Part shown: in pieces, positions 12,509 to 25,300 of the stretch
Layout of the letters: each line of letters begins with the position of its first letter
Position numbering within the stretch: position 1 is the first letter of the stretch
Source: Patiria pectinifera
Lineage: Eukaryota; Echinodermata; Asteroidea; Valvatida; Asterinidae
Reading direction: 5' to 3'
NCBI GenBank assembly: GCA_029964075.1
Contig: CM057146.1
Location: 8,513,501-8,577,500, forward strand
DNA: 64,000 nucleotides
Translations under genes and position numbers: made by a program
The notes under the pieces: generated by a model
Told to the model about the DNA's origin: nothing
Database searches by the model: none
Seen by the model: only the letters and a program-made list of their open reading frames with translations

Positions 12509-12681
12509 AGTGGCGGATCCAGGATTTTCAAAGGGGTGGCTGGGGAATTGACGTCCGAGGATTTTTTTTAAGGGGGGGGGATGAGGCATGACAGTAATTA
12601 ACATTGGTCAGTCGGAATGGTTAACCCCCCCCCCCCCTACCCACCCGGCCACCCCCACCCACCCACTTGGGTCCGCCCTTG
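12509..12681. mobile_element. Short MITE with GGCGGATCCAGG / GGGTCCGCCCTTG ends
   Basis: The left end CAGTGGCGGATCCAGG and right end GGGTCCGCCCTTG match the termini of the hAT-like MITEs at 60664, 62288 and 63670. The interior is G/C homopolymer-rich and non-coding. Confidence 0.55.
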
Positions 12682-13735
12682 ATTGAGTAACCCTCATCCT
12701 TTGACTTCGAAAATATTACGCACAACTGGAAATTTGTTCATGCAAGTCAAAGATTTCATATTAAGCATTTTAATGACAGCCTGCATACTGATTGGATGAC
12801 CCAAGAGTAATTGTTCAAATCACAAGTTCAACACATCTTCGGCTTTTTTCAGAATATTGGTGAGTGCATTATTACCACAGTACAACCCTCCTAGACTTAA
12901 CAGCCGAACAGGACACCGCGGTGCCAACACACAATTCTGTTCCCATCATTACACGCGCACACCCTTGGGGTTAATATCGTCACGTACGCCATGATAACAA
13001 CTGGAAAGAAGATAACATAAATGAAAATGATCTGTCTTGACCTTCATAAGCCCCGGAGGTTTTGTTCCCTACTTATCGTATCTGGCAAAAAAAAAAGGTT
13101 CTCTAGGGATTTGTTGGAGGGGGAGTACCGGCACATGGTTTCACAAATTCGGGGGTCGACAGGGAGTCACCGGTAATTTTGCTGATGCAAAACCCAGATG
13201 AAATCAGATAGGCCAACTTGAAAGCACCTAAACTTTTTTGAAAGTGCGAAGTGATAACTTAGTCTGATGAGACGTAAGTGCAGTCATTTTGAGTTTAACA
13301 CGGACCACGTTTTGCACGATAGGAGTAATTATGATTGATGAACACTGGTGAAAATGTACAGAATGATGAAATATGGAAAGAATATTGAATTTTCCTGCAT
13401 CCGGCTCTTAATATAATTTGTGATAAGAGCATTCTTTAAAGGGCCACATGCACTAAATTGAAAAAAAAATGGAGCAAACTGTCGCAAACCAGGGAGAGAA
13501 ATTTGTTTAGAGCAATTGTGAGTCCGCAGAAGGATTCGATCGATTATTGTTGAACATAGTTATTCAAAGCAATCATCCAACTTTGTGTTTTCAAAAACAA
13601 GTGTGGTAGTCAAGTCCAGCACAAGTTTAGCCACAAGTAAATCAAAAAATTTTTTCAAAAGTCCAGTCACAAGCGACAGGGAATAAACGATTACAACGGA
13701 ATGCCTTTGTCGAAATTCCTTTTTAATAACTTAAT
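12682..13735. other. No recognised feature
   Basis: AT-rich intergenic DNA; nothing supportable was seen on either strand. Confidence 0.35.
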
Positions 13736-14150
13736 TGTGACTTGAATTGTGACTGGGTTGTGATGGACTTGCAGGGACTTGTGATGGACTTGTGAGGACT
13801 TGCACGATGGAATTGTGAGGACCTGCAGGACCTGTGATGGACTTGCGAGGACTTGCAGGGACTTGCGATGGACTTGTGAGGACTTGCGATGGACCTGTGA
13901 TGGACTTGCAGGGACTTGCGATGGACTTGCGAGGACTTGCAGGGACTTGCGATGGACTTGTGAGGACTTCCATGGACTTGCAGTGAGGATTTGTGATAGA
14001 CTTGTGAGGACTTGCAGGGACTTGCAATGGACTTGTGAGGACTTGCAGGGACCTGCGATGGACTTGTGAGGACTTGCAGGGACTTGCAGAGACAGAGCGG
14101 ACTTGTGGTGGAATTGTGAGGACTTGCAGTCGGGACTTGTGATGGACTCG
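13736..14150. repeat. Minisatellite of GACTTG(C/T) modules
   Basis: About 415 bp built from short modules such as GATGGACTTGTGAGGACT and TGCAGGGACT in a shuffled order, giving higher-order units of roughly 30-50 bp. Both strands stay open over long stretches as a result, so these frames are repeat artefacts. Confidence 0.9.
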
Positions 14151-15548
14151 ACTACAACCTCTTGAAAACCTCAACTTTTTGGGGCCCAAAACAAAATAAC
14201 AACCGTTTGTATTTCCAAGTCCCTTTTGGCCTTCAAGTGTCTGTTTCCCATCTTGAAGCCGTGCTATGAAACATCAAGCATCGAGCCAGCTGGTGAAATT
14301 GTGAGGGTTTTTTTTTTCAAGTGGGGACGACCTACCTTCGGGCAATTCGCTTGTGGGATTTATAGATAATTGGAGAACTGGCATCTGTCCCCGAGATTTA
14401 TCGGCCGAGCAGATGTACAACTGGTTTTTGGTGTAAATGTGGGCTGAGCATGCAGCGTTGGGCCGCAAGCCGGCACACTTATTAGAGTCATAACTGATGT
14501 GAAGGTTGCGTGTTAAGTGCCTGTCATTTCTGGAATTCCAGTGTAATATTATGTGACAATAAACATATTTTGAGGTTATCTATTTCTAGTATTGGATTGT
14601 ATACTTAACAGTACAGTGGAAATCAGGGGGGGGGGGGAATATATAACTTTGTCCATTATTTTTCAAGAATATTATTGTATCCAGATAATCTTTAATTCAT
14701 TTGTCCGGAACTCAGTTTTCAGCAGGTAAACGTCGGATGGAAAAATCAACTGCAAATGTTAATTGCAAAAGAACAAAAAACAAATCACCTCTTTTTGATT
14801 CAAAATTCAGCTTGCGTTCACATCTCTGCATTGCACAGTACCAGAGGTATGACCAAAAAAAATGAAATTCATGTAAATTATTACTTATTTATGTGTACCC
14901 AACATGGCTCCATCTGTAAAAGCAATGAATTTAATGATGATAAACTGCTACTACATTCAAATCCCCAGGGTACTTCGACCTTTGACCTCGGGTCAACCGC
15001 AGCTGTTTGAAGCACGCCCCTGGGATGACGAGAGTCAATTTGTTTCCCATTTTTCGCCGGCAGTCCATTTGGTAGCAATCAAACTTCCCATAAAAAAAAA
15101 TCAAATTTCATTTCAGTCCTGTGCCTGACAGTTTGTTTTTCACAGGGGCAAAGTTTACGTGATCACGGCCCTCTCTAGATTCCCAGCTGCATGCAGGGTA
15201 GCACCTAAGAGGTTTGTTTTTTATAGGGATCATGAAGAAGTGGGACAACACGTAGGCTTACATGTCTGCGTTGGGCCGAGCACACCAATCTTTACATAAC
15301 CTTCGTACCAATAGGGGGGGAACAACTTAGACACCTGGAAATTAAAAAAAAAACATACACATTCTTTTATTGCAGCCTCAACATTCTGATGTTGAAATGA
15401 AAGCGCGATCGGAACTGAAAATAATGGTTTATATTATTGGCGAGAGGGCGCTATTCAAAAATATGAGTTAATCAATATTAGGTTTTGCCCTACACAGACG
15501 TATAAACACTGTATTCTCAGTGTGTTACCACCCGAGTGAAAGAAGAAA
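14151..15548. other. No recognised gene
   Basis: Intergenic sequence with A/T homopolymers and a short G run at about 14627. Nothing on either strand can be supported as coding. Confidence 0.35.
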
Positions 15549-15689
15549 TCACTCGGGTGGGCCTCGAACCCACGACCTCCTGTTTTCTAGTAGTGCAGAC
15601 GTCTTACCGCGCGACAACCGATCCCGCAAGCTCGGTGGTCGAGTGCACTAGAAAGCAGGAGGTTGTGGGTTCGAGTCCCACCCGAGTGA
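15549..15689. repeat. Hairpin made of two head-to-head tRNA-like sequences
   Basis: The first 48 nt (CACTCGGGTGGGCCTCGAAC onward) are nearly complementary to the last 47. Each arm, read outward from the centre, ends in a B-box (GTGGGTTCGAGTCCCACC on +) with A-box-like sequence in the loop, so each strand looks like the tRNA head of a SINE. No intact cloverleaf was found. It lies about 650 bp upstream of the NPRL3 start codon. Confidence 0.7.
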
Positions 15690-16336
15690 TTTTTTTCTCA
15701 CTTTCATATTGATTTACAGTACCCCGACGCAAATTCCATCTTATGAATAATTTTGAGTTGTTGAGAAAAACCTTTTTATAAGAAAGAGAATAAAGAAAAA
15801 GACAGTGGAGGGGGAATTTTGCATCAGGATCTTTTATTTCCAATTAATTATTTCCACCCGAAGCTAAGGTCACTGCGAATATTGTAGGTAAGAAGGACGA
15901 TGAGCTATCGATCCGCCGTCGCAATCCAACTAAAAAGACAACTTCAATTTAATGGTTTAACTCGTCAAGATGTCCGTTTTCTGACTGCATCTTAAAATTT
16001 AAATATTCTTTGGGTGATAAATAATGAAAACTAGTTTCTTAAAAAAATTCTCACACTGCATTTTTTTTAAAAAGAATTAATCGCGACCCAATTTCAAGCC
16101 TACTACTAGTACTAGTTAATTAATGGTCTCGGTTCATAGATTCATGGTAAAAAAATAATAATGCTAGAGGGCGCTGTTGCCAAATTGGCTGTTGGCGGCG
16201 TAGTCTGGATCCTCTGGTTACATTTAAAGCGTACCAGTTAATACCTAGTGGGCGAAGGAAGCTAGACCAAAGTTTCCGGACTTTCTTCCAGACAAGAAAA
16301 TATAATTTGCGGTACAAATTCTACAATCATGACAAT
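15690..16336 (+). promoter_or_regulatory. Upstream and presumed promoter region of NPRL3
   Basis: No coding sequence. The transcription start is not visible from sequence. A small upstream start codon lies at 16329 (see separate entry). Assignment as promoter rests only on position. Confidence 0.3.
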
Positions 16337-16361
16337 ATGCCGGGAAGATCGACTCCCTTAA
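16329..16361 (+). promoter_or_regulatory. Upstream ORF overlapping the NPRL3 start codon
   Basis: An ATG 8 nt before the NPRL3 ATG opens a 10-codon frame ending at a TAA at 16359-16361, overlapping the true start in another frame. If the mRNA 5' end lies upstream, it could lower translation of NPRL3. Whether it is transcribed is unknown. Confidence 0.4.
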
Positions 16362-19300
16362 GTGTAATTTTAGTTTCATCAGGTTCAAAAGGAAACAGAC
16401 TTCTCTTCCGATATCCTTACCAGGAGGAAAGTGACAAAGAAGTTGTTCAAAAGAGTATGTTATAACTTGTTTTTAAGTAGAACTGGGAACGTACATTGTA
16501 AATTGTGTTGTACTTTTTAGTTTTGATTCATTTCAATGTTCATTACATTTGCACTGTTCCACTAGGCCTATAAACTGTGACTCTATTCTAACATTAATAA
16601 TGACATTTCCTGTTAATTATTGTCAATAAACCAATAAAAGAACGTGAATGATTGATATATGTTTTATTAAATAAGGCTAGGCATAAAACTAATGACTAAA
16701 CGATCATGAAATTAATAACTAAATCTTAAGCTCACAAGTTTCCAATTCTCTTTTTTCCCCTTGTTTTTTTACCAACAGTGCCTCCTTACGGCAGTCGACC
16801 GTCTGGTTCCCAGAACTGACAATATTCAACTTCAGAGTCTTGGTTCTTAGAACCACCCGACTACCAACCGAATGATTCTCGGACTCTATTTCCCTTTAAA
16901 AAACCACGGATCACTAAAAAAAAGATAATATCTAGACCTTAAAAAATTCTCACAGTAAAGATTTGATTCATTGGGACCTTCGGCATGGTAGCCCATCATT
17001 TTACCAATCGAGCTACCGAAGCGCTCAGGTTGGAAGGGCAGTTATAAATGTAATAACATTTGCAATGGTGTTCTTGCAATGCCGTTACGATAGCAGTTGA
17101 AAACTCGCATTACAGCTGCCATTAATACAGCTACTAAGTTTTGAAAAACATATCACTATGTGCCTTAACCCTAACCCTCAATCCTCCAAAATCAATCAGG
17201 CTGTTTTAATCTTAGTGGATTTTGGAGGATTGAGGCTGTATGACGTTTTTGTGCCAGTTGATTTTAGAGGATGCATTGTGTCAGCTTGTGTTGTTTATGT
17301 TTAGCCATGCATAAAGTATGCCCAGATTATACTAGATATCATCATTACTGCTTCTGGATATCATTATCATTGACAATTCCTCATTGCATTGCAATGATTG
17401 TTGGAGGATTTTGAAGGATTGAGGCAGTGGTCGCCCCATACACTAAACAAATGCAAGCAATAACAGATGATTTTGGAGGATTGAGGCTGCATCAAAATTG
17501 TTAAATAATACAAAGTGGTAATTGGAGGATTTTGATGGATGGAGGATGGATCCTAGGCGGTTAGGGTTACCTTCCAACATTCAGTTGACGTGAAATGTCA
17601 TTGAGGTTACAATACAGCTGTCTGATCTCTTCAGTCAGTTTGCTTTTAAATAAAAAGTTGATTCACGTATTTGTAACTTTGATTGGATTTGTAATTTGTT
17701 TGCCTTTCGCCTGCAGATAGAACACGCAACCCTTACGCACTGCAGTTACCAGAGGATGACTTGAACGACTGTAAACCAGCCTCCAGTATCAGACATGGCA
17801 AGCTTGTTGGGTGAGCAATAAAGTAATTTGGAATCTTCACAGCTTTATAAAGCAGGAATCAAGATTATTTAGATTTGTCCGTAAACCTTAATTTGTTGGC
17901 TTTAATTTACTGAAAACATAATTTCAATCGGTTCAAGACTTGTTGAGTTGTGGCTAATTTTAAACAAAGACACTGCTTTTTTTTTTCATTTTGTCCACGG
18001 CATTCGATGTTTGACTGCTGCAATGAGAACAAGGTCCAAAAACTTGCATCCATGAAACAACCAAGTAGAAGGCAGAGCAGAACAGCAAACATCTAAGAAA
18101 TTAAACAAAACAGTCTTTTTCAGGGAAAAATTCGGCTATCCGATCACAACTTTTTTCAATTAATTTTCTAGCGCCAAAAGTTACCTCTTTTTATGGTTAT
18201 TCCCTCCACTTTCCCTCTTTTTATGGTTATTCCCTCCACTTTCCCTCCTCTACTCTCACTCCCTCCTTTCCTTAATTTCTATTTATCAATCAGTCGCTCA
18301 CTTCATCGAGATTCGAACTTCGGACGCCTGCTTGATGCACGAGTCTCTTAACCGCTAGGCCGCGCACGATCGCTGTTGCAATGATCAATCAAGTATCCAT
18401 TGAAATAAACTAAATATTCATGAGAAAATAAATATTCATAATGACGTATTGCACTATCATTGGCCGGCTCATGCGACGTCATGGTTATCGATGTCATGCG
18501 TATAACGTACCGCTGTTCCAGACACTTCAATCAGTTTTGACCGGCTGCTTCAACTCAGATCTGCACTACATGTGCATGCAAAATGTGCTCCAAAAACACA
18601 TTTTTACCAATTTTTTTTCGCATGTCCACTCTTTCCTGGATTCCCCTTGGTTGAAATCACAAGGTGAGGTGAAAATTTGGATATTTGGCGGCAGGTAAGT
18701 GGTGATCGGTTGGCCGAATTTTCCCTTTTTCAGGACTACCATTTCTTCCAAAAAGAGGAATTTGACCATTTTTACAAAAAGTTAGAACCAAATAATAAAG
18801 ATTAAAAAATCAAAGAAAGCAATACTACCCTCACCCCAAATCCATTGCATTCCAAATTAATTGTCAGACCGTGGACAAAATGAAAAGGCAAAACTTTTTT
18901 GAATGGTTTAGATAAATGTTTGTCTGATTGGAATTTTTTTGTTGTTGCTGAAAAGTTGAACTACTATGCTTTTTAAATATCAATATTTCTGATGTATTTT
19001 TGAAAAGCTGTGGCAAAGCGGGTGCTTTGAGGGTTCGTTTTTTTGGGAGACACCCTGTAGATATTTGTAACATTTGCTTATTAAATAATGTTCCCAAACG
19101 GAGCAATTGTTCTTCCTTTATCTCAAAGAATTTTTTTTTTACTGTATGACAAATTATATTGCCATTTGAATAAGGCTTTTTTTGCTCCATATTTATTTAT
19201 ATTTGTTTTGTGAAACTTGCAGAATCTTTTTGAAATCATTGGAGACTTTTCTAGTTTCATATGGTGTCCATAGTTATGGTGTCCAGAATCCATATTTATG

Positions 19301-22300
19301 CAGTAAAAAGACTCACAGTAACATCCCAATCTCCATTTCGCCTTGCAAATCCCTGTTGTGCAAATTTTCAACCATGTTGGGCAATTTCCTTGATTGAAGT
19401 TTAAAGCTTGTAACTGTTTTTCCATTTGTTTGTGCTTGTACACCTATCAGTTATTCTGATGAGATTCTAGCCCACATACTGACCACAGAGACCGGCCTGT
19501 GTGACCACCGCTTTGAACTGACCATTGATGATGTGAAGTTTGTCGGACAGCCGACCCTCATAGTAGGTGGGGGCAGAAAACTGGTAAGAGTGACTCAAAG
19601 TAAATATTTCACAGCCAGACTTTGTACTTTGTCTGTTTGCTGAAACGTCACTTCTAAGGGGAAGAGTTAGCATTTCGCCAAGTCCATCGTGGCTTAACTT
19701 GCCGGCATTAGACAAAGCCACAGTACATGAGTGGAGCACCTAGACATGTATAACCAGTGTATAATAATACTAGGAGAGTTCTTTCGTCCCAGTCGCACCT
19801 CTGCATATACTCGACACCATATGCGTTTTCTGACAAGTTGTTTGGGGAATAGACTAGCCAGCCGGCTGCAGCCGTATGGCTGCTGAACTGCCCGCCACAG
19901 TACATATGTACATAGCCTCAGAGTGGAGCACATCTATAGACGTGTATACACAGTGTATAATAAATACTTGGAGAGTTCTTTCGTCCCAGTGGGACCCTGC
20001 AGAATTTTGTCCTGGATCGCGATAACTTAATTTTAAGGTTTTCCTGGGTTTTTTTTGAGTGCCTACTCAAATGCCTGATTCAGGGTGCATTTGGCTTCCC
20101 TGTGAGCTACTTTCCTTATTGTTGTTTTTCTGTTCTATGCTGATGCAAACACACACAAAATAAAATCTTTTATGCAAAAAAAAATTGATTGAAATTCTGT
20201 GTTCACTTTAGTATTGGAATGTAAAAACAACAAGATCTGACAACTATTGAGACTGATTATTTCCTATGTAAAAATGAAATTTCCATACTTGTACCTGTTG
20301 CAGTGCTATTTGGTATTTGTGCCAGTAGTTTTTAGAATTAATGATTTTTGTTTCCATTAACAGAGGCGACATGATGAGAAGACTAGACGAGAGAGTCGTA
20401 CCATGGCCATGTTCAACCTGGTCTTTGTCCTCCATGTGAGTAAACATTGAATGATTTTTTTTTCTTCAATGGAGTACAAGCCGCATGAAGAAGAACATTG
20501 GGAGAAACTACGATTATCAGGAGAAAATTGGTCTTTCTTAACCCTAACTCCTCAGTCGTTTTTGATTAGAAACCTACGTGAATAGGGGAGTCAGGTCGGC
20601 GTAGTGGTACTTTCCTCGCCTTCCATCGCTGTGACCTGGGTTCAGATCCCGTCTGGGCCAACATGTGGATTGGGTTTTCAGTCCCTACCTGATTCCGTGG
20701 GTTTTCTTCAAAATATTCTTCTGGGGTTTTCCTACCACCTCTGAAAACTGTAATTTCTTCTCATTGTCTTCTCACTGTATGTTTCTTCAGGCTTGCCAGC
20801 TACAGTGCCTAGGGCACTTTTGAGGAATCCTTGGGTTCATTTATACCAGAAATAATTCATAATAATTGTAGCGGACGTTGTGTATTTTTTACCTTTTCTT
20901 ATTAATTTGTCTTTAATTAATGCCATTTAATCATCTTTAGGTTTAGAAAATATTTTTATCCTCATTATTTAGCTTAGACCATGTACATGTACAATTTAGA
21001 TGTACAATTTAGTGTATGATCCCTTGACCACAGTCCCCGATCTCTGTACGACCTTGTTTTGCCCAACTCTGCCAGGCCTGGGTGGCGGTCCCCATAGCAA
21101 CCTCCCCCAACTCCAGACCAAAACATTCCCTAAGGTGCCATAATTTCACCCTGTTAGGACACTGTCTGTGCATTGACCATAGTTTTAGCCCATTTTCCCA
21201 TCATTCTGTTGCTAGTGTCCAAACCTACAACACCTGTTTTATACACCGTTAGTTTTATACACCGTTTGTTTTACACACCGTTAGATTTGCACAGTATAGA
21301 CACCCAATTTTGGCAACACCCCCAGCGTAGTAAGTACATAGTTTTTCTTCATTTATCTTATAGTTGAATTAATACTAGTTTAATATTTAATTGTTTATTT
21401 CCCTTTTGTGTACCCAATTTACCTTATTCTACCATTTGTATTAGTTTATAATTTCCCCTTATATTTTGTTATTTTTCAGCAAAACCTTCCTTCCTTCCTT
21501 CCGTTCCCACCATACTTCTGTACTTCACTACCTTCATCCTACATCTGAACATCAAACCTCATTTCTGCAATTGATTCTACTTGATCGAACTATAAATAAA
21601 GACTTAAAGGAAGCGTATATTGTACCATGGGACAATTTCTTCATAACCATTTGAAAACGCAAGTCTATAGCTGTAGTCGGCTATATTAGTTTTGTACGAT
21701 CTCTGGAATTTCTATGAGACTTTCCCATTATGGATCACCTCAATAATGAGAACGATGGCGTTGGAGAACCTACAGTGGATCATGAGGGATTCCACAGTAT
21801 CAATGTCGGTGATATCGTGAACGATGGTGTTGGAGAACCTACCGAAGAACATGAGGGAGTCGACGATATCAATGTCGGTGACTCTGCCAGCCAGCATGGC
21901 TACCAGTTACACCAACTCTTCCATGCCGGATCAACTACTTCATCAGTGAAGTCATCGACCTCCAGTGCCCACATCAAAGCCAAGGCAGAAAAGGCTGCAC
22001 TCGAGGCAGAGGCCAAGGCCATGGAGGAGCAGAATGCCCTTGAACTTGAAACTCTTCAAGTTCAAATCGAAACCCAGCAGCGCCATCTCAAATTGGAGCA
22101 GAGAAGACGAGAAATTGAGCTGAAGGTGAAATATGCCAGAGCCGATGCTCTTGCAAGGACATATGCTGAAGCTGAGGAGGCAAATTCAGAAGTGTGCTTC
22201 AAAACAAACCCTACACCCCAACCTACACCGAAGCGCCCTCTGGAACATGAGCATACCCCATTGCAGTCTACACAGCCCAGTTATGTACCAACACCATTCA

Positions 22301-25300
22301 CCATTCCCACACCCGCTGCTGCTCCATCAAACCAATTGCAACCCGACACGGGATACCTACTACACGAACTGATCAGAGACACGCGCGTTCATCAGCAATC
22401 CCTGGTGGAGGCACTTCAACTTCCCAAGGCGGAACTCACAACATTCGATGGCGATCCACTTAAGTACTGGACATTCATCCGTGAGTTCCAGAACACCGTT
22501 GCAAGGGAGACAGTAAGTGACGGTGCCAAATTGACACGTCTGCTCCAGTACTGCACCGGAAGGGCAAGGCAACTTCTCCGGTGCTGCACCGTGAAGGAAC
22601 CCTCAGAGGGTTATACTCTCGCGCTCCGTCTCCTCAAGGAGAGATACGGCGATGAGCACACCATATCACAATCATGGATTGACAAGGTGACAATGAGGCC
22701 CAATGTCACAGACAACCAATCCCTGCAAGATCTCGCAGATGATTTGCGATGCTGTCGTGAGACACTTGACACCATGGGGTACCTCAACGAATTAAACAAC
22801 AGAAGCAGCCTACTCCTCATCGTTGACAAACTACCATACCACCTGAAAACCAGATGGCTACGAGAGGTACACAAAATAAAGAGCACCAAATCTAGACCCC
22901 CAAATATTGATGACGTCACGCAGTTTGTGACAACGGCAGCCGAGGAGGTTCGAGACCCAGTCTTTGGCAAAATCATCCAGAGAGGATCAACCAGAGGAGA
23001 CACCAAGCCAAAGGTTAACAAGTCAAGTGACCGACGGACGAATTTTAGCGTCAAACCACATCTGCAGTGACAAACCCTAATGACAAGCCCAAACCAAAGC
23101 CAACCTCACTCCCTCTTGATCCCTGCCCCAGTTGCGGACAAAACCACCACCTCAACCAATGCAACACATTCAAGTCACTCAGAGTTAAGGACCGGCTTGC
23201 CTTTGTGCAGAGCACGAGACTCTGTGTCAACTGCTACAAGCCTGGACATTTGGGTAAGGACTGCCCACGACCCTTTGTGTGCTCAATCCAAGGATGCGGC
23301 AAAAAGCACAACAAGTACCTGCACCTCCCACGCCCGCAAAATGACCCGCGTTCCTCAGGGGCCACCGACAATGGCCAATCTACAACAGGTGGGTCTTCAA
23401 GCTCATCCCAAGCTCAACCCGCAGACAATTCCATAATTGTCTGTAACTCCACTGGGGTCGGCGCCGGAAAGATTGCACTACCCATAGTTCCCGTCAAGGT
23501 CAGAGGTCGCGGTGAACAGCAGTTTGTGAAAACCTATGCTCTCTTAGATACCGGTTCCACGCAGAGCTTCTGCTCCGAGGATTTGACACGACGCCTAGGC
23601 ATCTACGGAAAGGAGGACACCATCAGACTCACTACACTTGACCAGAAAGAAGTTCAAGTACACACCAGTGTCGTCCACCTCGAGGTGGCCGACCTTGATG
23701 ACACACACCTATTTTCGTTGTCTGATGTTCTTACGAGGCCCCAGCTAAACGTCGGCCTCGACAGTCTTGCCGTTCAAGAAGACCTGAGCCTCTGGCCACA
23801 CCTCAGTGATTTACCGATACCAGATGTCAACATTGACGATGTACACCTTCTTATTGGACAAGACGTCCCAGACATAATGATACCTAGGGAGGTTCGCGCT
23901 GGCTCGAAAGGCGAACCTTATGCTACCAAGACCGCTTTGGGATGGACCCTAAATGGTCCAGTAACACACCAGAAGAGGCCCAAGTCTTCATCCTCCTACT
24001 TCGTCAAACCAGACATGGATCTTCAACGCCAGGTTGAAAGATTTTGGAGGATTGATGACGTGCAAACCGTGGGCAGTGACAACGAGACGATGTCTGTCAG
24101 CCAAAAGAAAGTTCTTTCAATTTGGGAGAACTCACTGCACCGCGACGGAGTGAACTACACCATGGACATTCCATTCAAGGAAAGACCACCGCATTTGCCC
24201 AATGACAGGTTTATGGCAGAACACCGACTTAAATTGTTGGGTAAGCGTCTCTCCAAGGACCCCTCACTCAAGGAGAAGTACACCAGCGGCATCCATGATC
24301 TCCTTCAGAAGGGATATGCAGAGCCAGTTCCTGCGGAGGACATTGATCGAAGAGATGGCTGTGTCTGGTACCTCCCACATCATCCTGTGATCAACCCGCG
24401 TAAACCAGACAAGGTTCGCATTGTTTATGACTGCGCCGCCCGCTACCAAGGTACCTCACTAAATGATACCGTATATCAAGGACCTGACCTGACGAACAAG
24501 CTGATCGGAGTTCTTCTGCGTTTCAGACAAGAACACATAGCTCTCATGGCCGACATTGAAGGCATGTTTCATCAGGTTCGTGTGTCCATGGCTGACTGAG
24601 ACGCCCTTCGTTTCCTTTGGTGGAAGGGAGACGATATTGAGTCCCAACCACTGATGTACCGGATGACAGCTCACTTATTCGGAGGAGTTTGGAGTCCAAG
24701 TTGTGCTAACTTCACCCTGAAGCGTGTAGCACAAGATTACCATGAGTTGTACGACACTGCCACCATTGAGACCATAGATCAAAACTTCTATGTTGACGAC
24801 TGCCTCAAATCCGTTTCTTCCGAAGATGAAGCCACTCGGCTTGTCAGTCAGTTACGTGAGTTGCTGGCCCGTGGAGGATTCCGACTGACCAAGTGGTTAA
24901 GTAACTCTCGCGCCGTGTTGAAGTCACTACCCCAGACCGAGTGTGCAAAGGCTGTCACGTCCATGGACCTAGATAAGGAACTACTTCCTTCAGAGCGAGC
25001 ATTGGGAGTACTTTGGAAGATCGAGACAGACACCTTTGGATTTGACACCAACCTAAAAGAGAAACCCGATACCAGAAGAGGATTGCTGAGCGTCACAAGC
25101 TCAATATACGACCCACTTGGATTTGTCAGCCCCTTCGTCCTAAAGGCAAAGATGATCTTCCAGACACTCTGCCGCCTCAAGATAGGGTGGGACGAGCCTA
25201 TTCCCAGCACCATTCTCGAGCAGTGGAAACGGTGGTTAACAGATCTGCCGTTGATAGAAGGAATGAAGGTACCAAGATGTGTTAAACCTGTCCACAGTGA

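Noticed and set aside
13736-14150. CRISPR array
   Set aside because: The window is eukaryotic, and the modules are contiguous and variable with no constant repeat and unique-spacer pattern.
13731-14189. Long open frame over the minisatellite (both strands)
   Set aside because: Low-complexity translation of GACTTG modules, open on both strands, with no domain.
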